DNA from: Paenibacillus sp. USDA918EY
GTDB taxonomy: Bacteria; Bacillota; Bacilli; Paenibacillales; Paenibacillaceae
DNA length: 64,000 nt
Reading direction: 5' to 3'
Assembly (NCBI RefSeq): GCF_009870825.1
Contig: NZ_WTWY01000011.1
Coordinates: forward strand, 62,001 to 126,000
This document shows, one piece after another, positions 21,653-29,682 of this stretch (positions are counted from its first letter, which is position 1; the number at the start of each line of letters is the position of its first letter). The translations under genes and the position numbers were made by a program. Below the pieces are notes generated by a model. That model saw only the letters and a program-made list of their open reading frames with translations, did not search any database and was not told where the DNA came from.

Positions 21653-22663
21653 ATGGAAACCAGTGATTATTTCAAACGTGCGCTTCGGGACCTGCGGATT
21701 TCCGTGACGGACCGCTGCAATTTCCGGTGCCGTTATTGCATGCCGGAGGAGATTTTCGGCAAGGATTATCCGTTCCTGTCCCGGGACTCCGTGCTTTCGG
21801 TCGACGAAACGGTAAGGATCGCCAGGATTTTCGCCCGGCTGGGCGTGCGGAAAATGCGGATTACCGGGGGAGAGCCGATCCTGCGCAAGGAACTGCCGGA
21901 GATCGTTGCCGGCATAGCCGAAATCGAAGGGGTAGAGGATATCGCCTTGACGACAAACGGGAGCCTTCTTGCCAAGCAGGCCGCGAAACTGCGCGAGGCC
22001 GGATTGATGCGGGTGGCGGTCAGCCTTGACGCTTTGGACGATGATACCTTCATGAAAATGAACGGCGGCAAAGCGAACGTGCGTCAGGTGCTTGAAGGCA
22101 TCGACGCGGCCGCCGAAGCGGGCTTGTCCGTGAAGGTGAACATGGTGGTGCAAAAAGGCGTCAACGAGCATGCCCTGCTGCCGATGGTCCGCTATTTCCG
22201 CGAAAAAGGCCATATTTTGCGCATGATCGAATATATGGACGTCGGCAACACCAACGGCTGGGATTGGAAACACGTCATCAGCAAAAAAGAGATGCTGGAG
22301 CGGATCGGCGCCGAATTTCCGCTGGAGTCCGCCGCCCCCAATTACACGGGAGAGGTGGCTTCGCGCTACCGCTTTGCGGACGGCAAAGGCGAAATCGGGA
22401 TCATTTCCTCGGTCAGCGAGGCGTTCTGCCAGACCTGCACGAGAGGCCGGTTGTCGGCGGACGGCATGTTTTATACATGCCTGTTTGCGACAAAGGGGCA
22501 TGATCTGCGGACGCTGCTGCGCTCCGACGCTTCCGATGACGATATCGTCCGGCGGATCGGATCGATTTGGGAAGGCCGCCACGACCGGTATTCCCTGGAG
22601 CGCGAAGAGGCAAGGGGGAAGACGGACGGGGCGAAAGTGGAGATGTCCCGGATCGGCGGCTAA
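21653..22663 (+). CDS. moaA: GTP 3',8-cyclase MoaA
   Basis: This 336-residue radical-SAM enzyme catalyses the first step of molybdopterin synthesis (GTP to 3',8-cH2GTP, then cPMP with MoaC). The N-terminal 4Fe-4S is held by Cys22, Cys26 and Cys29. The C-terminal cluster is held by Cys259, Cys262 and Cys276. The SAM-binding GGEP motif is at 72-75. The protein ends in Gly-Gly, the functional tail of MoaA. It lies 48 nt after fdhD and is probably cotranscribed. The other moa/moe genes are not in the window. Confidence 0.96.
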   Translation: METSDYFKRALRDLRISVTDRCNFRCRYCMPEEIFGKDYPFLSRDSVLSVDETVRIARIFARLGVRKMRITGGEPILRKELPEIVAGIAEIEGVEDIALTTNGSLLAKQAAKLREAGLMRVAVSLDALDDDTFMKMNGGKANVRQVLEGIDAAAEAGLSVKVNMVVQKGVNEHALLPMVRYFREKGHILRMIEYMDVGNTNGWDWKHVISKKEMLERIGAEFPLESAAPNYTGEVASRYRFADGKGEIGIISSVSEAFCQTCTRGRLSADGMFYTCLFATKGHDLRTLLRSDASDDDIVRRIGSIWEGRHDRYSLEREEARGKTDGAKVEMSRIGG

Positions 22664-22701
22664 AAAAGCTTGCAAGACAAAAAATCTTGAAGTTCACATT
22701 G

Positions 22702-22730
22702 TTGACAAAAATAAATCGTATGGTTATCAT
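22702..22730 (+). promoter_or_regulatory. Promoter of the formate-channel gene
   Basis: TTGACA (22702-22707) and TATCAT (22725-22730) are separated by 17 nt, a near-consensus vegetative promoter. Transcription would start near 22737, leaving a leader of about 230 nt. Confidence 0.8.
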
Positions 22731-22736
22731 GTGTTA

Positions 22737-22968
22737 TGTGTTAGCGAATGAAGGGGCTGTAGGCGTTGCAGCCGCTTTATTTGACGGTATGAACGTGTGA
22801 TTGATGCTCCTATAGGAAACGGGTAGGAGAATTAACCGGCACAAATCTTTCTTTTCGGTTCTGGCGGAAAGAAGGGTTCGTGGCGGTTTTTTTGGTTTTG
22901 TCGGAATGATTTTTGCCGTAACCGTTTTCACGAAAGCTAATTAACGAAATGGTATGGAGGAATGCAGT
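22737..22968 (+). promoter_or_regulatory. Structured leader upstream of the formate/nitrite channel (candidate riboswitch)
   Basis: From the predicted start at 22737 the RNA contains a GGCTG/CAGCC hairpin (22755-22773), a CTCCTA/TAGGAG hairpin (22807-22829), and a terminator-like hairpin of about 17 bp with T7 (22836-22893), then 75 nt to the start codon. The first two helices plus the linker have the size of an aptamer (about 95 nt). I could not match them to a riboswitch class I know. Confidence 0.55.
22836..22893 (+). terminator. Leader terminator (attenuator) before the formate channel
   Basis: CCG-x-CAC plus AATCTTTCTTT pairs with GAAAGAAGGGTT plus GTG-x-CGG, followed by seven T. It sits between the promoter and the start codon with no gene before it. 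Confidence 0.75.
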
Positions 22969-23772
22969 ATGTCGTTTTACACACCGCAGCAAATAAAGGA
23001 GATCGCAGCCGAAACCGGGGAAAAGAAGGCAAAACTTCCCGTTACCTCGGTGTTGATCCTTGGATTTTTGGCCGGGGCGTTTATTGCGCTCGGATTTTTG
23101 CTCGATATTCGCGTCATCGGCACGGCGCCGAAAGAATGGGGATCGTTTGCGGGATTTTTGGGAGCCGCGGTTTTCCCGGTGGGGCTGATCTTGACCGTGC
23201 TCGCAGGAGGGGAGCTATTGACAGGCAATATGATGACGCTGCCCGTCGCTTGGTTTTCGCGTAAAATCGGATTCGGCCCCGTGCTGAAAAATTGGATCCT
23301 CGCCACGATCGCCAACTTTGCCGGCGCGGTGTTCGTCGCTTACTTTTTCGGACATATCGTCGGCCTGACCGAAGGCGCTTTTCTTGCCAAAACGGTGGCC
23401 ATCGCCACCGGCAAAGTGCATGACAGCTTCGGGCAAGCGTTCGTGTCCGCCATCGGCTGCAACTGGCTCGTATGCCTTGCGGTGTGGCTCGCCTATGGCG
23501 CGAAAGATTTTGCCGGCAAAATCGCAGGCATCTGGTTCCCGGTCATGGCTTTCGTCGCCATCGGCTTTCAGCACGTCGTCGCCAACATGTTCGTCATTCC
23601 GGCCGCGATTTTTGCCGGACAAATGACATGGAGCCAATATTTCCCGAACTTTGCGGCCGTCTTCCTCGGCAATCTGGTCGGAGGCATCGTCTTCGTGGCC
23701 GGGGCTTATTTTGTCGCTTACCGCCAGCCTGCAGGCGTCCAATCCGTGCAGGGCGCTCAAAAATCGGCGTAA
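22969..23772 (+). CDS. FocA/NirC-family formate/nitrite channel
   Basis: This 267-residue integral membrane protein starts at ATG 22969 after GGAGGA. Six membrane helices are evident, with the family marks GGELLTGNMM, AIGCNWLVCLAVW and the central-gate histidine in GFQHVVANM. Members form pentameric channels for formate, nitrite or hydrosulfide. Next to fdhA, fdhD and moaA, formate is the most likely substrate, although NirC (nitrite) and HSC (hydrosulfide) members cannot be excluded by sequence alone. The last 16 bp overlap the end of the convergent LysR gene. It is probably controlled by the structured leader upstream. Confidence 0.92.
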   Translation: MSFYTPQQIKEIAAETGEKKAKLPVTSVLILGFLAGAFIALGFLLDIRVIGTAPKEWGSFAGFLGAAVFPVGLILTVLAGGELLTGNMMTLPVAWFSRKIGFGPVLKNWILATIANFAGAVFVAYFFGHIVGLTEGAFLAKTVAIATGKVHDSFGQAFVSAIGCNWLVCLAVWLAYGAKDFAGKIAGIWFPVMAFVAIGFQHVVANMFVIPAAIFAGQMTWSQYFPNFAAVFLGNLVGGIVFVAGAYFVAYRQPAGVQSVQGAQKSA

Positions 23773-24659
23773 AGAGACTGCACGTTCGTTTTCAAGGTTT
23801 GGATAAACTTCAGCACCGCCATTACAGCCGGTTCGTCCTTGCTCTGCAGCAGGGACAGATCCCGGCTGATTTTCGTTCCTTTGATCGGGACCTCCTTCAA
23901 CTCGCCGCTTTCGAGCTCCTTTCGGACCACCCAGCGCGACAAAAGGGCGATGCCGAGGCCGCAGGCCGCCGCCTCCTTGACGCCTTGGCTGCTGTTGAAC
24001 ACGAAGCTGCGTTTGACGGCAAGGCCTCCTTCCTGGATGAGCCTGTCGCTGTAGGCGCGCGTGCCGGATCCCGTCTCCCGCATCACCCATACCTGATTCT
24101 GAAGCCGGGCGAAATCGACGTTTTTTTCGGAAGCGATCGGATGGTCCGGCGCCGCGATCAGCACCATCTCGTCTTTCATGAACGCGGTCACCTTCAGGTC
24201 CTTGGCTTCGACATTCCCTTCGACCAGGCCGATGTGGAATTTTCCGGCGCGAATATCCTGCAAAATGTTGTCCGTGTTGCTGATATGGACCTGGACATCC
24301 ACAAGCGGGTACTGCTGCGCGTATTCCGCAAGCACCCTCGGCAGAATGTATTCGCCGATCGTAAAGCTTGCCCCCATAAACAAAGCTCCCGTCACTTCGT
24401 CCCGCAGCATATGGATATCTTCCTTCGCTTCCTCGTACAAAGCCAAAATCTGCTGCGCCTTGCCGAATAAAATTTCTCCGGCCTCGGTTAATTTGACGAG
24501 CTTCGGGGAACGGTGCATCAGCTTGGTTCCAAGCTCGTTTTCCAGGTTGCGGATATGCAGGCTGACCCCCGGCTGGGACAAGTTCAGCAGTTTGGCGGCC
24601 TGCGAGAAGTTCCTCTGCTCAGCCACCGTCACAAACACTTTTAATGTATCGGTAATCAT
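23757..24659 (-). CDS. LysR-family transcriptional regulator (YeiE/CysL-like)
   Basis: This 300-residue LTTR has an N-terminal winged helix-turn-helix (NFSQAAKLLNLSQPGVSLHIRNLE, residues 17-40) and a two-lobe effector domain starting near residue 90. The effector lobe reads TGALFMGASFTIGEYILPRVLA, which resembles the CysL/YeiE branch that senses sulfur compounds. The start is ATG at 24659 with TGGAGGA. It lies 44 nt downstream of a small XRE gene on the same strand and near a divergent YeiH-type exporter, the arrangement seen for yeiE-yeiH in enterics. It likely regulates that exporter. Confidence 0.88.
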   Translation of the reverse strand: MITDTLKVFVTVAEQRNFSQAAKLLNLSQPGVSLHIRNLENELGTKLMHRSPKLVKLTEAGEILFGKAQQILALYEEAKEDIHMLRDEVTGALFMGASFTIGEYILPRVLAEYAQQYPLVDVQVHISNTDNILQDIRAGKFHIGLVEGNVEAKDLKVTAFMKDEMVLIAAPDHPIASEKNVDFARLQNQVWVMRETGSGTRAYSDRLIQEGGLAVKRSFVFNSSQGVKEAAACGLGIALLSRWVVRKELESGELKEVPIKGTKISRDLSLLQSKDEPAVMAVLKFIQTLKTNVQSLYADF

Positions 24660-24703
24660 TGCGATGTTCCTCCAGTATGGTTCGGGAAGATGGTCATCCC
24701 TAC

Positions 24704-24910
24704 CTATTGATCGTCTTTACCGTCTACCCAAAACAGGTCGTCCAACGTCCGGTTCAGGGCATAACAAATATCCAGGCATAATTTCAATGAAGGATTGTAG
24801 GCGCCTTTTTCGATCAGGCTGATCGTTTGGCGGGTGACACCCGTTTTGTCCGCCAGCTGCTGCTGGGTCAAATCCGCTTGGACGCGTGCCATTTTCACCT
24901 TGTTCACCAA
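24704..24910 (-). CDS. Small XRE-family DNA-binding protein
   Basis: This is a 68-residue protein that is essentially one helix-turn-helix: MARVQADLTQQQLADKTGVTRQTISLIEKG followed by YNPSLKLCLDICYALN. It belongs to the short YgzD/HigA-like group. The start is uncertain: TTG at 24910 or GTG at 24907 gives the domain, while the strong GGAGG (24923-24927) is best spaced for an out-of-frame ATG at 24917. The upstream gap contains imperfect AT-rich palindromes (GTAA-n8-TTAC near 24950 and GCAAT-n6-ATTGC near 24960) that could be its own operator. It probably forms an operon with the LysR gene. Confidence 0.75.
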   Translation of the reverse strand: MVNKVKMARVQADLTQQQLADKTGVTRQTISLIEKGAYNPSLKLCLDICYALNRTLDDLFWVDGKDDQ

Positions 24911-25178
24911 TAAGCATCGATACCTCCTTTCATTAAATCGTAATATATACTTTACATTTTGCAATATATAAATTGCATTCTCGGGTCAAGACTTTGCAAA
25001 ATCCGCAGGTATAAATTTCATTCTAGAAATAAACGATACATAACAGTTCCGCAATATCCCAATGATAAGTTTTCCTCATGATAGGGATAGCAAATCGGTA
25101 TTTCCCTTCCTCGCCGGCCGACTTTATAGTGAGCGTATAAGAAGAACACCGAGTGAAAACAAAGGGGATGGCAATGCC

Positions 25179-26204
25179 ATGATTTCAAGGGAATCTGCGG
25201 CTCCGCGCAGAAAAAGGAACACGAACGCATTTATGTTGGGGATCGGCCTGACGCTCATTTTATCTTTGCTCGCCAAAGGGCTGTCGCTGCTTCCGTTTTT
25301 GAGCATTATGGGTCAGCTGGTTCTGGCCATTATTCTCGGCATGGTCTACAAGGCGGCGGTCGGCGTGCCGGAATCGATTATGCCGGGAGTAGGCTTTTCC
25401 AACAAAAAGCTGCTTCGCTTCGGCATCATCCTGCTGGGGATGCGGCTGAATTTGGTGGATATCGTCCATGCCGGGCCCAGGGTCATATTGATTGCCGCGA
25501 TAAATATTACGGTAACGATTTTCGTTGTATACGGACTGGCGAGGCTGTTTAAAGTGGACCGTCCGCTGGCGCTTTTGACGGCATGCGGGACGGCCATTTG
25601 CGGCGCCGCCGCGGTTGTGGCCATCGCGCCGCTAATCAAAGCGAGGGAGCAGGAAACGGCCGTCGGCGCGGCGACCGTCGCGATCCTCGGCACGCTGTTT
25701 ACGCTCGTTTACGTCGGCTTGTACCCGTTTCTCGGGTTGACGCCTTCGGCATACGGAGCGTTTGCGGGAGGCACGCTGCACGAGGTGGCGCATGCGATCG
25801 CGGCGGCGGCGCCCGGCGGCAAGGAAGCGGAGGACATGTCCGTCATCGTCAAGCTGACGCGGGTTGCGCTTCTGGTTCCCGTCTCGCTGTGTGTCGGTTA
25901 TTGGGCTAGCCGCAAGCAGGAAGGGACGGCACAAAAAAGCAAAATCCAAATTCCGTGGTTCGTGCTCGGGTTCCTGCTGATGAGCGGCGTCAATTCGCTT
26001 GGCGTCATCCCGCATGCCGTGACCGCGCAAATCATTAACCTCGCTTACATCCTGATCGCGATGGCGATGGCGGGGCTCGGTCTGAACGTGGACTTTGCGT
26101 TTTTCCGCCGCAACGGGGTAAAACCTTTCGCGGCCGGCGTATTGGGGTCCATCTTGCTCGCCTGCCTAGGTTTTCTGCTTGTCCATGCGCTGGGTTTCAT
26201 ATAA
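25179..26204 (+). CDS. yeiH: YeiH-family putative sulfate/sulfonate exporter
   Basis: This 341-residue membrane protein of the UPF0324/YeiH family has about ten helices. Family signatures include ILLGMRLNLVDI, TACGTAICGAAAVVAIAPLI and GGTLHEVAHAIAAA. E. coli YeiH is controlled by the LysR protein YeiE and linked to sulfite or sulfate handling; export of a sulfur oxyanion is the usual annotation, but the substrate is unproven. I take ATG 25179 as the start, since the membrane-spanning body begins at once; the ribosome site (GGGGA) is only fair. The TTTGCAAAATCC element lies 175 nt upstream. Confidence 0.88.
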   Translation: MISRESAAPRRKRNTNAFMLGIGLTLILSLLAKGLSLLPFLSIMGQLVLAIILGMVYKAAVGVPESIMPGVGFSNKKLLRFGIILLGMRLNLVDIVHAGPRVILIAAINITVTIFVVYGLARLFKVDRPLALLTACGTAICGAAAVVAIAPLIKAREQETAVGAATVAILGTLFTLVYVGLYPFLGLTPSAYGAFAGGTLHEVAHAIAAAAPGGKEAEDMSVIVKLTRVALLVPVSLCVGYWASRKQEGTAQKSKIQIPWFVLGFLLMSGVNSLGVIPHAVTAQIINLAYILIAMAMAGLGLNVDFAFFRRNGVKPFAAGVLGSILLACLGFLLVHALGFI

Positions 26205-26225
26205 GTCAAAACATCGGCAAACGCG

Positions 26226-26260
26226 AAAAACGGCCTCCGTTACGTTATGGGGCCGTTTTT
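26226..26260. terminator. Terminator after yeiH
   Basis: AAAAACGGCC (26226-26235) is exactly complementary to GGCCGTTTTT (26251-26260). It can serve both yeiH and the opposing acidic-protein gene. Confidence 0.85.
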
Positions 26261-26307
26261 CGTATTCTCTCTGCCCTAGCCTTTTTTCAAGCAGTCTCGT
26301 CCGTGCC

Positions 26308-26700
26308 TCATTCCGTCTCGTCCCCGTCAAACCCGTTGATCAGGTCGGTTCCATGCATATCCTCGATGGTCGCCACAGGGTCGATCGGGCTGTCCTTCTG
26401 GATGTCGTCCGCGTCCGGCACGTCTTCCAATTCGGTATATTCTTCGCCGATTTCGTCCGAAGCAGGCCCGACCGATGGCTCGGGAGGCGTATTGCGGCGG
26501 CCGCCAAGCTCGGGGCTCATGTCCGAGCGGACATAAAATGCCGCATCGGCCGGATCGGGCTCGCTGGTGATGCTTTGCACCGTTTCGGCGTTCACCTCGC
26601 GGAGATCCGCGTCAGGCAGGCCGTCTTCCACGGGATGTTCCCCCGCGTTTTGATAACGTTCATAGGTCCAGTCCGCTTCGGATTTGTATTTGTCAGGCAT
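26308..26700 (-). CDS. Small acidic protein of unknown function
   Basis: This 130-residue protein is strongly acidic (many Asp and Glu, notably in the C-terminal half), has no cysteine and no membrane segment, and is rich in Pro and Gly, suggesting a largely disordered chain. I recognise no domain. The start is ATG at 26700 behind a good GGAGG. It lies alone, tail to tail with yeiH, and divergent from the sensor kinase gene. Such acidic, disordered proteins are common in Paenibacillus and some are spore- or stress-associated, but nothing here proves that. Confidence 0.7.
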   Translation of the reverse strand: MPDKYKSEADWTYERYQNAGEHPVEDGLPDADLREVNAETVQSITSEPDPADAAFYVRSDMSPELGGRRNTPPEPSVGPASDEIGEEYTELEDVPDADDIQKDSPIDPVATIEDMHGTDLINGFDGDETE

Positions 26701-26872
26701 TCGGGTACCGCCTCCTTTTCATGAAAGATGCCGTAAAACGCAATCTGAAATCGTATTTATCCTTTTGCGGTTCATATTTACCCTTACCCGAAACAAGGGG
26801 AAATAAACCTGGGGGAGTAAAGGCAAAAGCTCCCGTGTTCAGCGTAAATCCAAGTATTTCGAATTCAAGAAA

Positions 26873-26901
26873 TTGCGTAAAATACCAGAATCGAACATAA
26901 T
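26873..26901 (+). promoter_or_regulatory. Promoter of the orphan sensor kinase
   Basis: TTGCGT (26873-26878) and CATAAT (26896-26901) have a spacing of 17 nt. They lie 77 nt before the ATG. Confidence 0.5.
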
Positions 26902-26978
26902 AAACCCAAGAGATTTTTAGGAAATTTCGGCGAATATTGTCGGTCTGCCTCTAACATTCACATCTTTTGGGGTGTCCT

Positions 26979-28886
26979 ATGAAAAATTCGATCATCAAAG
27001 CGCTCCTCATCCCGATCCTGGCCATCCCGGTTTTGTTCGGATGCCTCCCGCATTCCGTCTTGGCGGCTTCAGCCGCCGAAGCGGAGGTTGTCCAGTGGGG
27101 CTGGGAGTTTAAATGGAGCATGCCGGCCACCGCCCAAGAAAACGAAGGAGGAGGCTGGCAGCGCCTCGATTCCTTGCGAAAACTTCCGGACAGGCGGCTC
27201 GAAGTCAACGAGGCGTGGTACCGGACAATCGTGCCCGACCTTCCTTCCGAGGCTTCGGCGCTGCTCCTGAAAAAGGTGTACGGCGAGCGCATCGCGGTTT
27301 ACCTGGACGAGCGGAAAGTCTATGAGCAGAGCCGAGGTTACATGTACGACGTTAGTAAAATTTTGCTTCCGTTAAGCCCGGACGACGAAGGGAAAACATT
27401 GCGCGTTCAGATCGTGTCGGAGAAGGAACGCGACCGGATCGGCATCGGGGGGGAGGTTCTTGCCGGCGACTATCCGACGCTGCTGAAACAATATGTAAAA
27501 TCGAATCTTGACGATTTGATCCTGGGCAGCTCTATGGTTTTTCTCGGCGTCATGATGCTGATTCCCGCCTTGTTCATGCGCAAAAGCCACTTGGCCAGCT
27601 GGCTCGCTTTAACGGCGGTGCTGACGTCGACCGGCATTTTAATATTGACGTACTCCCCGCTTTTGTACGGCCTGTTCAACCGGTACGGGCAGTGGTTTTT
27701 GGTTATGTTCGACGCGGCGCTTCTGACGCTGCTGCCTTCGACGACGTTTTTCTTTGAAAAAACGGTCGGTGCGGGATACAGGCAGCTGATCCGGCATTTT
27801 CGTAAATTCCAGGTTTTTTATTCGGCGTTTTGCCTCATTCTTCTGACGATCAACGTTTCGCTGCACGACCGCATCATCGGCATATACGACCTGTTTTCGG
27901 TCAAAATGCTCGGCTACCTGATCATTGCCCAGGTCCTTTTGCTGATCGCGAGCTCCGTCTATTATGCCGTCAAAGGAAACCGGAACGCTTTGATTTTTAC
28001 GCTAGGATTTGCCGTGTTCGGCTTGACCGTGCTGGTTGAAATGACATGTTATTTAGCCAGCGGCGGAAAATACGAGCTTTTTTGGTGGAAATGGGGCGTG
28101 CTCGGATTTGCCGTTGCGCTGATTGCCGCGCTCGGCCATCAATTCGCGGAAAACCACAAGCAGATTCTCGTCTATTCGAAGGAATTGGAAAGATTCAACA
28201 CCGAGCTGCAGCGGTCGGAAAAAATGGAGATCATCAGCGAGCTTGCGGCATCCGTTGCGCATGAGGTCCGCAATCCGCTGCAGGTCACGCGCGGGTTCCT
28301 CCAGCTGCTTCAGAAAAAGTCCGCCAGCAAGGAAAGGGAATATCTTGAACTCGCGTTGGAAGAGCTTGACCGGGCTTCGGGCATCATCACCGATTTCCTT
28401 ACTTTTGCCAAGCCGGAAATCGAACAGGTGCAGCTGCTGGACCTGGCCGAAGAGTTCCGGCATATCGAAGGCATTCTGAATCCGCTGGCCAACTTCAACG
28501 GCAGCAAAATCACGTCGGATATTCCGCCGGGTCTATACGTTCAAGGGAATTCCTCCAAGTTCAAGCAGGCATTTATCAATATCGTCAAAAACAGCATCGA
28601 GGCGCTGCGCGAGGAAGGGCAGATCCACATTTGGGCTTACGCCCGGGACGGGGAAATCGCCATCCATATCCTCGATAACGGCGAAGGCATGGAACCCGCC
28701 GAAATGGCAAGGCTCGGCGAGCCTTATTTCTCCAATAAAACCAAAGGAACCGGTCTGGGGCTGATGGTAACGTTCCGAATCATCGAAGCGATGCAGGGAC
28801 GAATCGAATTTATGAGCGAAAAGGGGCTGGGGACCGAGGCCGTCGTTCGTTTTCCCGAACCAAGCAGCGAAACGGGACCAACATAA
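26979..28886 (+). CDS. Orphan 7TM-type sensor histidine kinase (sporulation-kinase-like catalytic part)
   Basis: This 635-residue kinase has a signal sequence (about 1-30), an extracytoplasmic beta-rich domain (about 31-180), seven hydrophobic helices (about 185-400), then HisKA with phosphoacceptor His428 in ASVAHEVRNPLQ and a HATPase with N box VKNSIEAL and G boxes DNGEGM and GTGLGL. The layout is that of 7TMR-DISM receptors with a catalytic part like the KinB/KinD sporulation kinases. The start is ATG 26979. No response regulator is adjacent, as is usual for phosphorelay kinases feeding Spo0F; that target is inference. Sda, an inhibitor of such kinases, is encoded at 58.3 kb. Confidence 0.9.
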   Translation: MKNSIIKALLIPILAIPVLFGCLPHSVLAASAAEAEVVQWGWEFKWSMPATAQENEGGGWQRLDSLRKLPDRRLEVNEAWYRTIVPDLPSEASALLLKKVYGERIAVYLDERKVYEQSRGYMYDVSKILLPLSPDDEGKTLRVQIVSEKERDRIGIGGEVLAGDYPTLLKQYVKSNLDDLILGSSMVFLGVMMLIPALFMRKSHLASWLALTAVLTSTGILILTYSPLLYGLFNRYGQWFLVMFDAALLTLLPSTTFFFEKTVGAGYRQLIRHFRKFQVFYSAFCLILLTINVSLHDRIIGIYDLFSVKMLGYLIIAQVLLLIASSVYYAVKGNRNALIFTLGFAVFGLTVLVEMTCYLASGGKYELFWWKWGVLGFAVALIAALGHQFAENHKQILVYSKELERFNTELQRSEKMEIISELAASVAHEVRNPLQVTRGFLQLLQKKSASKEREYLELALEELDRASGIITDFLTFAKPEIEQVQLLDLAEEFRHIEGILNPLANFNGSKITSDIPPGLYVQGNSSKFKQAFINIVKNSIEALREEGQIHIWAYARDGEIAIHILDNGEGMEPAEMARLGEPYFSNKTKGTGLGLMVTFRIIEAMQGRIEFMSEKGLGTEAVVRFPEPSSETGPT

Positions 28887-28890
28887 AGCA

Positions 28891-28930
28891 GCGCAAAAAG
28901 ACGCCGAGTCGCGAAGGCGTCTTTTTGCGC
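28891..28930. terminator. Bidirectional terminator after the orphan kinase
   Basis: A perfect 15-bp stem (28891-28905 against 28916-28930) with internal A5/T5 and a 10-nt loop lies between converging genes. Confidence 0.85.
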
Positions 28931-28933
28931 ACT

Positions 28934-29146
28934 TTAGATGAGCGTTTCGCTGGTACCGCCGCTTCTTAAATCATTCCAAGCCACAAACAAGCTGAGTGCG
29001 GCGGCGATCAAAAACAGAATAGCCGAAATCAGGGCGATTTCGTTTCTTTGTCTCGTCGGGATCATGCCCCCGCCGCCTCCAACGCCCCCAACACCTCCGA
29101 CGCCGCCGCCGATGCTCCGTGTTTTTACCGGTTTCACTTGCTTCAC
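28934..29146 (-). CDS. Small glycine-rich single-pass membrane protein
   Basis: This 70-residue protein starts at GTG 29146, eight bases after AAAGGAG. Residues 1-10 are basic, then comes a low-complexity run of Gly with regularly placed Val (about residues 13-26), then one transmembrane helix (about 38-57) and a short tail. No family is recognised. The Gly/Val run comes from a GGC-GGN repeat at DNA level. It could be a small membrane or envelope peptide; function unknown. Confidence 0.6.
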   Translation of the reverse strand: MKQVKPVKTRSIGGGVGGVGGVGGGGGMIPTRQRNEIALISAILFLIAAALSLFVAWNDLRSGGTSETLI

Positions 29147-29266
29147 ACGCAGACACTCCTTTGGACGCAATGGCATTTGCAAGTATAGTACGTATTGAGC
29201 ACATTGTAGATTATGTCGGCGGGAAGTTTACCGTTCCGGAATGGGGCGAAAATGTACGGATCAGAG

Positions 29267-29309
29267 AGCGAAGCCCGGTCTCTTTACGCGAAAGAGCCCG
29301 GGCTTCGCT
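29267..29309. other. Long perfect hairpin downstream of the DUF1634 gene
   Basis: AGCGAAGCCCGG (29267-29278) pairs with CCGGGCTTCGCT (29298-29309), with an inner CTCTTT/AAAGAG helix. There is no U-tract on either strand, so it is a weak terminator candidate or an RNA-stabilising structure. Confidence 0.55.
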
Positions 29310-29321
29310 GCCGGTTAGGAT

Positions 29322-29681
29322 TCAGGCCTTGCCAAGCACGAAGCTGACGATAAGGATGACCAGGACGATGGACGTAATGATGACGTACAGTTTGTCGCCT
29401 TCACGCGCGAACACCCAAATCGAAATCGCGACGCGCAGCACCGGCGTAAGGATCAGAAGCATCAATCCTACCGTAATGACGGCATAGGGTTTGAATTGGA
29501 TCAACCCGCCGAAGATATCATGCAGATTATGCGGATAAAATTCTCCCGGGTAGCCGCTTTCGCCCCGGACAAAAAGCAGGATGAGGCCAAGGATAATGAC
29601 GCAGGCGCTGATGATGACGCCGACCCGAAGCCAGCGGCTGACGGCAAGCTCGACGTCCTGAATTTCGCTGTTTTCGTTCAT
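29322..29681 (-). CDS. DUF1634 membrane protein, partner of the TauE/SafE exporter
   Basis: This 119-residue protein has three predicted helices (about 22-42, 63-85 and 97-117). The N-terminal block VELAVSRWLRVGVIISACVI is the DUF1634 signature. Members are nearly always encoded directly after a TauE/SafE permease; here its ATG (29681) is separated from that gene's stop by one base. It is therefore probably a small subunit or assembly factor of the exporter. The exact role is not established. Confidence 0.82.
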   Translation of the reverse strand: MNENSEIQDVELAVSRWLRVGVIISACVIILGLILLFVRGESGYPGEFYPHNLHDIFGGLIQFKPYAVITVGLMLLILTPVLRVAISIWVFAREGDKLYVIITSIVLVILIVSFVLGKA

Positions 29682-29682
29682 G

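Noticed and set aside
22720-22800. Short frame in the formate-channel leader that could be a leader peptide
   Set aside because: Its ATG codons lie at or before the -10 hexamer, so they are not in the transcript, and there is no ribosome site.
24717-24917. 66-codon minus-strand frame with the best-placed ATG after GGAGG at 24923-24927
   Set aside because: Its translation is Pro/Arg-rich without any domain, while the overlapping frame gives a clear helix-turn-helix protein; the start of the latter stays uncertain.
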